Shown here piece by piece: positions 1 to 6,138 of a stretch of 11,539 nt of DNA. How positions within the stretch are numbered: position 1 is the stretch's first letter; each line of letters opens with the position of its first letter. The stretch is from an uncultured Treponema sp. (GTDB lineage: Bacteria; Spirochaetota; Spirochaetia; Treponematales; Treponemataceae): NCBI GenBank assembly GCA_937877535.1, contig CALFJF010000046.1, positions 1 to 11,539 of the forward strand, read 5' to 3'. The position numbers were made by a program, and so were the translations under genes. The notes below the pieces were generated by a model, which did not search any database, was not told the DNA's origin, and saw nothing but the letters and a program-made list of their open reading frames with translations.

Positions 1-4
1 AAGC

Positions 5-538
5 ATGGACGCAAAAGCCACGAATGAAATCATCGACACCATCGCAAATGAGGAGAACATCGGAATTGCACGGCTGATTGTGCGGAACTACAAAAATGCG
101 AAAATCAAAATTGCGCATGAGCTTTTTGATAAATTCGGCGAAATCGAAAGCATACTGAGAAAAATTTTGGGCGATGGCTACGAGCGGAGCGAAAAAGGAA
201 AGTTTGGCGGCAAGGATTTTATTCTCCGCTATGACATTGACGGCATAGAAGATGTGCGGATTGCCATTTTGTTCGGCGATTCGCCCACAGAAAAAGAAGA
301 GTTAGTCCGCCTGAAAATCAATCTTGAATTCAAAGGCGGAAAAAATACGCCCGAAGCAGAAAAGTCTGCCGCAATAGAAAAATACCGCGCCTTGCTCGCT
401 GACATTCCGCATCAAGTAAATCCGACAGAGTATTCTGCATGGCGAATGCAATTTGACCCGTGGGAAACGCAAAAGAGGGAGATTTTGGATTGCTTTGCGA
501 AGATGCTGTCTGCATTAAAGAAGGCAAAAGGCGAATGA
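5..538 (+). CDS. Unrecognised protein, possibly 5'-truncated by the window edge
   Basis: A 177-residue reading frame running from an ATG four bases inside the window to a TGA. I do not recognise the family. The protein is charged and soluble: there is no signal peptide or membrane segment. Residues 1-60 are mostly helical in character, a strand-rich middle follows (about 65-110, with a KFGGKDFILRYDIDG stretch), and the C-terminal 50 residues are helical, rich in Lys and Glu, and contain a YSAWRMQFDPWE stretch. The reading frame stays open to the first base, so the true start may lie upstream and this could be the C-terminal part of a larger protein. No ribosome site can be judged. It converges on murE with only 38 bases between the stops. 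Its codon use is ordinary for the window, and the uniform frame argues for a real gene, but its function is unknown. Confidence 0.7.
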   Translation: MDAKATNEIIDTIANEENIGIARLIVRNYKNAKIKIAHELFDKFGEIESILRKILGDGYERSEKGKFGGKDFILRYDIDGIEDVRIAILFGDSPTEKEELVRLKINLEFKGGKNTPEAEKSAAIEKYRALLADIPHQVNPTEYSAWRMQFDPWETQKREILDCFAKMLSALKKAKGE

Positions 539-539
539 C

Positions 540-566
540 AAAATCCTCACTGAGAATTTTTATTTT
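540..566 (+). terminator. Weak, possibly bidirectional terminator between convergent genes
   Basis: The arms AAAATCCTC (540-548) and GAGAATTTT (552-560) pair with one mismatch around a 3-base loop and run into a T-rich stretch. It lies in the 38-base gap between two genes that meet tail to tail, where a shared terminator is expected. The stem is AT-rich, so it would be weak. Confidence 0.35.
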
Positions 567-576
567 CAATAAAGAA

Positions 577-2259
577 CTAGCCGTTGTAGCCGAGTTCGCA
601 AAGGGCGGATTCTGCTTCGCGGATTTCGTCGTAAGGATGCGCTCCATCTTTGCTAATTATGGAATTTTCGTGCGACTTTCCGAGCAAAAGCACAATGTCG
701 TCGTTTTTGGCGCGAGAAAGTGCTGCACGAATCGCTTTTGTTCGGTCGGGAATCAAAAAAAGGTCTTCGCCGTCTTTTTTTCCTTCAAGTCGCGCACCAA
801 CGGCAATGTCTTCAAGGATTTTCATTTCGTCTTCGTTCCGAGGGTCTTCGTTTGAAAGAATCACCGTGTCGCAAAAACGCGCGGCGATTTTTCCTTGAAG
901 CGGGCGTTTTTCCGTATCGCGCTCTCCGCCAGAACCAAAAACGCAAATCATTTTTCCCGAACAACGCCTACGAATGGGCGGAAAAATCGTTTCAAAACTT
1001 GAAGGCGTGTGCGCATAATCCACGATGAGTTCAAACGGCTGCCCGTTGTCAATCGTAGTCATGCGCCCTTTTACGGGAACGAGTTTTTCAGAAAGCGGCG
1101 CGATTTCCTCCGGCGAAGTTCCCGTAAGACGCGAAACCGCAAGAATCGCAGCCATTATGTTGTACGCATTGAACGCACCCGAAACAGACGATTTTACGCG
1201 AATGACTTTTTTTGGAAGCGGACGAGCGTGTTCGTCAATGGCATTCGGCTCGGTCATGTCAAAAGTCAGCCCAAAACGAGCAGTGGCAATGTTTCGCGCA
1301 AGCACAAACGGCACACCCCGTGGAAGCGGAGGCAGAGGCGCCGCGTCCGTGCCTTCTGCCGCGCTTCTGCCTGCCCGTCCTTCCGTTGTAAAGCCGAGAA
1401 CGCTTTGTTTTGTTGCCTGAATAAAATACGGTGCGCTCTCGTCTTCAAGATTCACAATTCCAAACGAAGGAACGATTTTTTTTGTTCCACAGATACTTTT
1501 TTCGTGCGAACATTCGTCGAGTTTCCTAAAAAGATTCGCCTTGTCATCTCGATATTGCTCAAATGTTCCGTGGAATTCAAGATGTTCGAGCGTAACGTTC
1601 ATAAAAATGCCACAATCAAATTCGATATTTCCCGTTCGATTGAGTTTTTTGGAAAGTCCGTGACTCGACGTTTCAAGAACGGCAAACTCGCACCCGTTTT
1701 CGACCATTTCGCGAAGGCGGGCTTGAATAACGGGAGCTTCGGGAGTTGTGGTGTGCTCTGGATTTGATTGCGCTTCTCCTCCCGTGGAATATTGCACCGT
1801 GGAAATAAATCCCGCTTTATGTCCCAAAAGTTTTAGAAATTGCCAAACAAACGACACCGTGGACGATTTTCCTTCCGTTCCCGTAACGCCAATCACAGCA
1901 AGCGAATGTGAAGGATTTTCAAAAAATGCTGCGGAAATGGGAGCCATTGCATAACGCGCGTTGGGAACGCGAATGAGCGGCACGTCTTTTTTTTGCTCAC
2001 AAAGCACGGCGCGGATTTTTGATTCGTCTTTTGAGTCGATTTCTCCTTCAAAAATCACCGCCGCCGCGCCACGCAAAATCGCATCGGAAATAAAAACGTT
2101 TCCCGTTGTGTGCGTTCCAGGAAGCGCAAAAAAAAGCGAACCCGCGCAAACCGCGCGACTATCAAAAACAATCGACGTAATGTCCACGTCTAAAGAGCCT
2201 GATTGCGAAAGAATCTCTATTTTTGAATCCAAAATCAAAGAAGAAAGCCGTTTTTTCAT
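577..2259 (-). CDS. murE: UDP-N-acetylmuramyl-tripeptide synthetase MurE
   Basis: Cytoplasmic Mur ligase that adds the third (diamino) residue to UDP-MurNAc-L-Ala-D-Glu in peptidoglycan synthesis. All three Mur domains are present in 560 residues. The UDP-binding N-domain includes DSRAVCAGSLFFALPG (33-48). The ATP P-loop is TGTEGKSST (126-134). K240 in DDKANLF is the likely carbamylated lysine. The C-terminal domain follows, with DYAHTP (414-419), GSGGERDTEKRP (442-453) and GKSHE (527-531). The diamino-acid recognition motif reads EDPRNED (471-477) rather than DNPR. Its Arg is the feature usually linked to meso-diaminopimelate, but treponemes are known for ornithine in their wall, so the third amino acid is not settled. 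At 560 residues it is longer than the usual roughly 480-500. Part of the excess is a low-complexity insertion at 292-318. The start MKKRLSSLI matches the family N-terminus, and no Shine-Dalgarno site precedes it. Confidence 0.95.
   Translation of the reverse strand: MKKRLSSLILDSKIEILSQSGSLDVDITSIVFDSRAVCAGSLFFALPGTHTTGNVFISDAILRGAAAVIFEGEIDSKDESKIRAVLCEQKKDVPLIRVPNARYAMAPISAAFFENPSHSLAVIGVTGTEGKSSTVSFVWQFLKLLGHKAGFISTVQYSTGGEAQSNPEHTTTPEAPVIQARLREMVENGCEFAVLETSSHGLSKKLNRTGNIEFDCGIFMNVTLEHLEFHGTFEQYRDDKANLFRKLDECSHEKSICGTKKIVPSFGIVNLEDESAPYFIQATKQSVLGFTTEGRAGRSAAEGTDAAPLPPLPRGVPFVLARNIATARFGLTFDMTEPNAIDEHARPLPKKVIRVKSSVSGAFNAYNIMAAILAVSRLTGTSPEEIAPLSEKLVPVKGRMTTIDNGQPFELIVDYAHTPSSFETIFPPIRRRCSGKMICVFGSGGERDTEKRPLQGKIAARFCDTVILSNEDPRNEDEMKILEDIAVGARLEGKKDGEDLFLIPDRTKAIRAALSRAKNDDIVLLLGKSHENSIISKDGAHPYDEIREAESALCELGYNG
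1306..1386 (-). other. GC-rich in-frame insertion within murE
   Basis: This encodes MurE residues 292-318 (GRAGRSAAEGTDAAPLPPLPRG at its core), a low-complexity stretch between recognisable parts of the central domain. Bases 1321-1380 are about 73% G+C by hand count, far above the surrounding gene. The DNA holds a small inverted repeat: GGCAGAGGC (1331-1339) against GCCTTCTGCC (1351-1360), with one bulged base. The reading frame is kept. A surface-loop expansion or the in-frame insertion of a small palindromic repeat would both fit. Confidence 0.55.
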
Positions 2260-2265
2260 ACAAAA

Positions 2266-2294
2266 ATTGTAGCGGGAAGCGCGGAGATTTTGAA
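2266..2294 (-). promoter_or_regulatory. Candidate murE promoter giving a leaderless mRNA
   Basis: On the minus strand a -10 hexamer TACAAT (2266-2271) lies 17 bases from a weak -35 TTCAAA (2289-2294). Only six bases separate the -10 from the A of the murE ATG at 2259, so transcription would begin at or next to the start codon. No purine-rich ribosome site is visible before this ATG, which fits a leaderless transcript. Confidence 0.4.
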
Positions 2295-2360
2295 GAGCAA
2301 CCGCTATTTTCCGTTTTTTGAAAGGCTTTTTGCACGGAAATCAAATTTTAGGCATACTGT

Positions 2361-2437
2361 GGTCATTGAGCCTGTCGAAATGACCTAAAAGCAAGATAAA
2401 TACACATAAACTGGTGGTTTCGACGCGCTCAACCACC
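2361..2437. repeat. REPIN-like inverted pair of 25-bp palindromes
   Basis: Element A (2361-2385) has arms GGTCATT/AATGACC around the 11-base core GAGCCTGTCGA. Element B (2413-2437) has arms GGTGGTT/AACCACC around TCGACGCGCTC, whose reverse complement, GAGCGCGTCGA, is the same kind of core. The two are thus one repeat type in opposite orientation, 27 bases apart. Each can fold alone, or the two can pair along TTGAGCNNGTCGAAA into one long hairpin. Further copies lie at 3617-3679 and 4659-4683. No transposase is encoded nearby. Confidence 0.8.
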
Positions 2438-2502
2438 GAATAACGACAAATATTTAAGTGTATTTCAATAAACTGATTTTCGTGGGCTTTTTGTGTTTTC
2501 TC

Positions 2503-2530
2503 TTCACATTTTTTGAAAATCTGCTATAAT
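2503..2530 (+). promoter_or_regulatory. Strong extended -10 promoter for the lipoprotein gene
   Basis: A -35 TTCACA (2503-2508, five of six consensus) lies 16 bases from a perfect TATAAT (2525-2530). The -10 is preceded by TGC, an extended -10. Transcription would start near 2537, giving a short leader that carries the ribosome site AGGGGGA (2552-2558), six bases before the ATG. Confidence 0.75.
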
Positions 2531-2564
2531 TCTGCACACATTTTATTTTTTAGGGGGATTTTCA

Positions 2565-3512
2565 ATGAAAAATCTGAAAAAAGCGTGTTTTGGCGCGTTC
2601 GTTTCGCTCTCTTTGATACTAGGGGGGGTATTCATTTCTTGTTCTGATGATACAGAAGAGGACGATGAGCTGGTCGTAAGTTTCAGCGAGAGCGGAACGG
2701 ACATAAAGACAATCACGATGTCCGCGCCTGCAAAGTACGACAATTACGAGGTCCACATCGCATTCACAATCGACGGAACTACTCCTGACGTAACATTTGA
2801 CTCAACTGCTTACAACGAAGTTGTCAGTGCGGAAGGGGCAAACAACACGAATAAAATCCTTGAACGATATCTTGAGTATTTTGACTACGGAACGGCGGAT
2901 ATTTACGACCCCAAAAGCAAACCTGAGTTTGACACAACCACAACCATAACTGCGATTGCATTCTATGTAGACCCGACAGGTGGCGAGAACGGAAAGCCAA
3001 AGCCGGTAAAAGGTGCTTCTGCTCAAACTTACGAAGTAAAAATCGAAGGAAAAGAAGTTACCGCAAAAGCCAGCGATGCCAACGCAAAAGGCGGCGAGTT
3101 CAAACTTGCAAAGACTGGAAACTCAAACATGATTCACTACTTTGACACGTCTGACGCGCCTTTTGACGCATCAGATTCTTTCAAAAATTGCTACTATCAG
3201 ATTCAGTTCTCGTACAAGGGAACTGGAAAAGGAAACTGGTATTTGTATGTTCGCCAAGCGGGAACTGGCACGTTGGTCAACCCCACGCAACTCGGTTTCA
3301 CAACGACGACTACAAAATATATTGCGACCGGCACATACACAGGCAGCTCATTTAATGACAGCAATGGAAAGGTCACGGGCGGTAGCTTGGTCTTGAAAAA
3401 AGGAACTTCATCAGATACATGGAAAGAAGTTGAGGTGACTGTTACTGATGACTCAGCATCATTTGAATTGAAAACTGACGACGCAAACGGTTTGGCTTCC
3501 GACGCAAAGTAA
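2565..3512 (+). CDS. Secreted lipoprotein with a possible CHB_HEX_C-like domain
   Basis: A 315-residue exported protein. Residues 1-25 form a lipoprotein signal (two Lys clusters, then a hydrophobic run) ending at ISC with the acylated Cys at position 26. An acidic linker follows (DDTEEDDE), so the mature protein is membrane-anchored outside the cytoplasm. Residues about 45-137 (ITMSAP, then IAFTIDGTTPD, then TTITAIAFYVD) resemble the small beta-sandwich found at the C-terminus of chitobiase/hexosaminidase-type and other surface proteins, where a YTxDGxxP turn and an AIA strand recur. Residues about 165-315 are strand-rich, Thr/Ser/Gly-rich and unrecognised. No catalytic motif is visible, and a binding or structural role is a guess. 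It is a single-gene unit with its own strong promoter, a clear ribosome site and a terminator just downstream. Confidence 0.8.
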   Translation: MKNLKKACFGAFVSLSLILGGVFISCSDDTEEDDELVVSFSESGTDIKTITMSAPAKYDNYEVHIAFTIDGTTPDVTFDSTAYNEVVSAEGANNTNKILERYLEYFDYGTADIYDPKSKPEFDTTTTITAIAFYVDPTGGENGKPKPVKGASAQTYEVKIEGKEVTAKASDANAKGGEFKLAKTGNSNMIHYFDTSDAPFDASDSFKNCYYQIQFSYKGTGKGNWYLYVRQAGTGTLVNPTQLGFTTTTTKYIATGTYTGSSFNDSNGKVTGGSLVLKKGTSSDTWKEVEVTVTDDSASFELKTDDANGLASDAK

Positions 3513-3537
3513 TTTCCGACGCATCTAAAGTGCGCGC

Positions 3538-3579
3538 ATCGCCGTCCGTTTTCCACAAGGAGCGGGCGGCGATTTTTTT
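3538..3579 (+). terminator. Rho-independent terminator after the lipoprotein gene
   Basis: The arms ATCGCCGTCCG (3538-3548) and CGGGCGGCGAT (3563-3573) form an 11-bp GC-rich stem with one G-T pair and a 14-base loop. A run of seven T residues ends the stem. The terminator starts 26 bases after the lipoprotein stop codon. Confidence 0.9.
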
Positions 3580-3616
3580 GTCGCGTTACAAAAAGTATGT
3601 ATTGTGGCAGAAATAC

Positions 3617-3679
3617 GGGCATTGAGCCTGCCGAAATGCCAGCCCGTCGTTACAGGTGGTTTCGACAAACTCAACCACC
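3617..3679. repeat. Second REPIN-like inverted pair of palindromes
   Basis: Element C (3617-3641) has arms GGCATT/AATGCC around GAGCCTGCCGA. Its outermost pair (G/A) no longer matches. Element D (3655-3679) has arms GGTGGTT/AACCACC around TCGACAAACTC, the reversed core. They are 13 bases apart in opposite orientation, the same arrangement as at 2361-2437. The pair sits between two genes that converge tail to tail, ending 12 bases from the stop of the minus-strand gene. It could add to termination there. Confidence 0.8.
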
Positions 3680-3691
3680 AAAGATTCAATA

Positions 3692-4567
3692 CTAAAATGT
3701 CCTGTCGTAGCGCAAATTCGTGTCGGAAACGACCACGCCGTCCGCTTTGTTGTAGGCGTTTTTCTCGGTTTCGTAGATTTCTGTGTCGGGCGTGGTGAAG
3801 ACCATCGTGTCGCCCGAAAGCGTGACTGAGTGCGGATTTTTGGGGTCGTCTTTTTTTGTGTCGGTTTTGAATGCCGTTTCGTTGTTATAAATATAGAACA
3901 TCCCTGACTGAATCGAAATCGTGTAGTCCGCCTTGATTGCATTCTTTGAATTGAGCAAATACGCCTTGAAACGCTTGTCTTTTTCGACGAGGAAATTCTC
4001 GCAGTTGATTGCAGAGCCGTTTTTCGTTCCTTGAATGTAGAAATTTCCGCTTCCCTTCATTTTTACATCATCCGCCTTGACTCCGTGATAGACATCGCCC
4101 ACCACATAGAGCGAGCCGCTTCCGCCAAGTTCGAGATTTTTCTTGCAGTAAATCGCCGCTGGCTTTGACTTTGATTTTGTGCGCGGGTCAGGCTTTCCGC
4201 TTGCGACGATGTAATTTTTGGTGTCTGTTGAGGTGGAGATTTCGGTTTTTGCCTCGCCGTAAATTACTGGGTCGCCTTTTGTGTTTTCGAGATACACTCT
4301 GTCAAGTTTTAAGACCGTGTTTTTGGTTTTGTTTACGATTTGACCGTTGAAATAGCCGGAAATCGTGTACATCACGCCCTCATCTTTGGGCGCAATCGTG
4401 ATTTTGTCCTTCGTAATCGTGACCGTTTTGTCATTCGGCGTGATTGAAATCCGCTCGCCATAAAAATGTCGCATTTTTGTTGCTTCAATCGTGGTCTTCG
4501 GAATTTTCTCAGAAAATGCCGAACTCGCAAGAAAAATCGCCGTGAGTAAACACAAAATTTTCTTCAT
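3692..4567 (-). CDS. Secreted Cthe_2159-like (DUF4353) beta-helix protein
   Basis: A 291-residue exported protein. Residues 1-19 are a signal peptide (MKK, a hydrophobic run, then SAFS before Glu20) with no lipobox Cys, so it is probably periplasmic or secreted. The mature part is a series of short strand-turn repeats typical of a right-handed parallel beta-helix. The diagnostic block is PAAIYCKKNLELGGSGSLYV (136-155), followed by HGVKADDVKMKGSGNFYI (161-178) and GSAINCENF (184-192). This matches the DUF4353 family named for Clostridium Cthe_2159, a protein reported to bind polysaccharide (cellulose or acidic sugars) and calcium. The DD at 166-167 could belong to such a metal site. Binding plant or host glycans is inferred, not shown. 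A textbook ribosome site TAGGAGGA (4573-4580) sits five bases before the ATG. It is a single gene converging on the lipoprotein gene. Confidence 0.8.
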   Translation of the reverse strand: MKKILCLLTAIFLASSAFSEKIPKTTIEATKMRHFYGERISITPNDKTVTITKDKITIAPKDEGVMYTISGYFNGQIVNKTKNTVLKLDRVYLENTKGDPVIYGEAKTEISTSTDTKNYIVASGKPDPRTKSKSKPAAIYCKKNLELGGSGSLYVVGDVYHGVKADDVKMKGSGNFYIQGTKNGSAINCENFLVEKDKRFKAYLLNSKNAIKADYTISIQSGMFYIYNNETAFKTDTKKDDPKNPHSVTLSGDTMVFTTPDTEIYETEKNAYNKADGVVVSDTNLRYDRTF

Positions 4568-4603
4568 AAAAATCCTCCTAAAAAATTTAGTAGTGTTATC
4601 AAA

Positions 4604-4609
4604 ATTATA
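4604..4609 (-). promoter_or_regulatory. Candidate -10 for the beta-helix protein gene
   Basis: A perfect TATAAT on the minus strand, 36 bases upstream of the start codon. No convincing -35 lies at the expected distance, so this is only a candidate. Confidence 0.35.
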
Positions 4610-4620
4610 TTGACATTTGC

Positions 4621-4668
4621 TATGCCGATTCTGCAGTGATTTAGTATATCAATTCTGCGGTGGTTGAG
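4621..4668. repeat. Degenerate 24-bp tandem duplication
   Basis: Bases 4621-4644 and 4645-4668 match at 18 of 24 positions, sharing an ATTCTGC core. The second unit runs into the left part of the palindromic repeat at 4659-4683, so the first unit contains a decayed copy of that repeat's left arm. Confidence 0.5.
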
Positions 4669-4683
4669 CGAGTCGAAACCACC
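4659..4683. repeat. Single 25-bp palindromic repeat
   Basis: Perfect 7-base arms GGTGGTT/AACCACC around the core GAGCGAGTCGA. It is the same repeat type as at 2361-2437 and 3617-3679, but here it stands alone, without an inverted partner. Confidence 0.8.
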
Positions 4684-4723
4684 ATTTTTAACATACATTC
4701 AATAACACTACCCCATTTTGTAA

Positions 4724-4766
4724 CATAAATAAAGGTTTTCGGAAATTTCAGTTTTCCGAAAACCTT
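4724..4766 (-). terminator. Terminator for the flavodiiron transcript
   Basis: A perfect 14-bp stem: AAGGTTTTCGGAAA (4732-4745) pairs with TTTCCGAAAACCTT (4753-4766) around a 7-base loop. Read on the minus strand, the stem is followed by TTTATTTAT. On the plus strand no T-run follows. It lies about 140 bases past the flavodiiron stop codon, leaving an unusually long 3' tail. Confidence 0.65.
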
Positions 4767-4777
4767 CCGAATAAAAC

Positions 4778-4811
4778 CGAGTTTTTGCAAGGCTTTAGCC
4801 TAAAAAACTCG
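4778..4811 (-). terminator. Second hairpin upstream of the main terminator
   Basis: The arms CGAGTTTTT (4778-4786) and AAAAACTCG (4803-4811) enclose an inner AGGC/GCCT stem (4790-4801) with a TTTA loop. On the minus strand it is followed by GTTTTATT. It may be a first, leakier terminator in tandem with the one at 4732-4766, or a structured part of the 3' untranslated region. Confidence 0.45.
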
Positions 4812-4904
4812 CAAAGACCTAAGAGAAATCATAAGATTCAGAACAGGTCTAATGTTACCGTCATTTTGAACGTTAGAGAAAAATCTATGTTTTTCGCTAC
4901 TGGA

Positions 4905-6068
4905 TTACTTCAAAATCTCATCGGCGAGTTTTTCAAGTTGTGCCGCAGTGTCGGGTGTTTCTGCAATTTTTACGGTGACTTTGGTTTCGCAAAGCGTGAT
5001 GTTTTTGCTCTGCTCGAACATCGCCGCCATGCCTTTGATTGCCATTGGTGCCCAGCTTCCGTTTTCGATGAAGGCGATTTTTCGGTTCTGGTAGTTGCGT
5101 TCCGTAAGATGCTCGATGAATTCACGCATAATCGGGAAAACGCCGCCGTTGTAAGTGGTGGTGGCAAGTACGAGTTTTCCGTAGCGGAACGCGTCTTCCA
5201 CGCACTCGTAGGTGTCTTCGCGGGCAAGGTCAGAGATGGCGACTTTGGGGCAGCCTTTTGCTTTGAGGATTTCTGCCAATTTTTCTGCCACCTGCTTGGT
5301 GTTTCCGTAGACCGAAGTGTACAGGACGCACACGCCTTCGCTTTCAACACCATAACTTGACCAAATGTCGTACAAGCGGAGCGATTCTTTTGCTTCATCG
5401 CCGTGCAAGACCGGTCCGTGAAGCGGCGCAATCGTGTTGATTTCTAATCCTGCCGCTTTCTTCAAAACCGCCTGCACATTCGCGCCGAATTTGCCCACAA
5501 TGCCAAAATAGTATCTTCGCGCCTCACATGCCCAACCTTCGGGATCGTCATAGTCGTTCGCGCCGAATTTGCCGAATCCATCCGCGCTGAACAGCACTTT
5601 GTCGGTTGAATCATACGTGAACAAAACTTCCGGCCAGTGCACATTGGGCGCGCCAATAAACTGCAATGTATGCGCGCCCAGTTCCAGTTTGCTTCCTTCC
5701 GCCACGACAATCTGTTTGTCCGCAAAGTCTGAGCCGAAGTAACTTTTCATCATGGTAAACGCCATGCGCGACGAAACGATTTTTGCATTCGGATAGGTTT
5801 CCGTAAATCGCTTGATATTCGCGCTGTGATCCATCTCCATGTGCTGAACCACAAGGTAGTCGGGCGATTTCCCAGCCGTCGCATTTTTGATGTTTGCGAG
5901 CCATTCGTCGCCAAAATGCGCGTCCACGCTGTCCATAATCGCGATTTTTTCATCAAGAATCGCGTAGGAATTGTACGCCATGCCGGCAGGCACTTCAAAC
6001 TGCCCCTCAAAAAGGTCAATTTCGTGGTCGTCCACGCCAATGTATTTGATTGAGTCTGTGATTTGCAT
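4905..6068 (-). CDS. fprA: Flavodiiron protein (FprA-type O2/NO reductase)
   Basis: A cytoplasmic enzyme that reduces O2 to water and/or NO to N2O with electrons from rubredoxin or a similar donor, a common defence in anaerobes. The 387 residues are the usual two-domain form. The N-terminal metallo-beta-lactamase-like diiron domain has all expected ligands: HMEMDH giving H76, E78, D80 and H81, then PNVHWPE (H144), SADGFG (D163) and PLHGPVL (H217). The C-terminal flavodoxin domain (from about 245) has the FMN phosphate loop TSVYGNT (251-257), TTYNGG (304-309) and ENGSWAP (335-341). There is no fused rubredoxin or reductase. I prefer the ATG at 6068: GGAG (6075-6078) sits six bases before it, while the ATG at 6080 has no ribosome site and would overlap it. 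The regulator gene lies 69 bases upstream on the same strand with no terminator seen, so cotranscription is plausible. Confidence 0.93.
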   Translation of the reverse strand: MQITDSIKYIGVDDHEIDLFEGQFEVPAGMAYNSYAILDEKIAIMDSVDAHFGDEWLANIKNATAGKSPDYLVVQHMEMDHSANIKRFTETYPNAKIVSSRMAFTMMKSYFGSDFADKQIVVAEGSKLELGAHTLQFIGAPNVHWPEVLFTYDSTDKVLFSADGFGKFGANDYDDPEGWACEARRYYFGIVGKFGANVQAVLKKAAGLEINTIAPLHGPVLHGDEAKESLRLYDIWSSYGVESEGVCVLYTSVYGNTKQVAEKLAEILKAKGCPKVAISDLAREDTYECVEDAFRYGKLVLATTTYNGGVFPIMREFIEHLTERNYQNRKIAFIENGSWAPMAIKGMAAMFEQSKNITLCETKVTVKIAETPDTAAQLEKLADEILK

Positions 6069-6128
6069 AATTTGCTCCATAAAAAAGAATGAACAAGTTT
6101 AACACAAAACGCAGATTTTATCACCAAA

Positions 6129-6138
6129 ACCGCGCGGT
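6129..6138. promoter_or_regulatory. 10-bp palindrome between regulator and flavodiiron genes
   Basis: ACCGCGCGGT is a perfect palindrome that touches the last base of the regulator's stop codon and lies about 60 bases before the flavodiiron start. It is GC-rich in an AT-rich gap. It could be a protein-binding site, or chance. Confidence 0.25.

Larger units (their letters stand above)
2260..2564. other. Intergenic region between divergent murE and lipoprotein genes
   Basis: About 305 bases without a gene. It holds the candidate murE promoter at its left edge, a pair of 25-bp palindromic repeats in the middle (2361-2437), and a strong promoter plus ribosome site for the lipoprotein at the right (2503-2558). 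I see nothing recognisable in 2295-2360 or 2438-2502. Confidence 0.8.
4568..4904. other. Intergenic region rich in repeats and hairpins
   Basis: About 337 bases without a gene. From left to right it holds the ribosome site and candidate -10 of the beta-helix gene, a degenerate 24-bp tandem duplication (4621-4668), a single palindromic repeat (4659-4683), and two hairpins that could end the flavodiiron transcript (4732-4766, 4778-4811). In the remaining 4812-4904, weaker inverted repeats are visible: AGACCT (4815-4820) with AGGTCT (4845-4850), and TAATGTT (4850-4856) with AACGTTA about 12 bases on. I see no small open frame with a ribosome site. Confidence 0.7.

Noticed and set aside
1009..1767. 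A 252-residue open frame on the plus strand opposite murE
   Set aside because: It is Arg/Lys/Phe-rich with no motif and is fully antisense to well-conserved MurE.
4610..4615. Perfect TTGACA on the plus strand
   Set aside because: No -10 box lies 15-19 bases downstream and no plus-strand gene follows.
6069..6080. Earlier ATG (6080) as flavodiiron start
   Set aside because: It has no ribosome site of its own and overlaps the GGAG that is well placed for the ATG at 6068.
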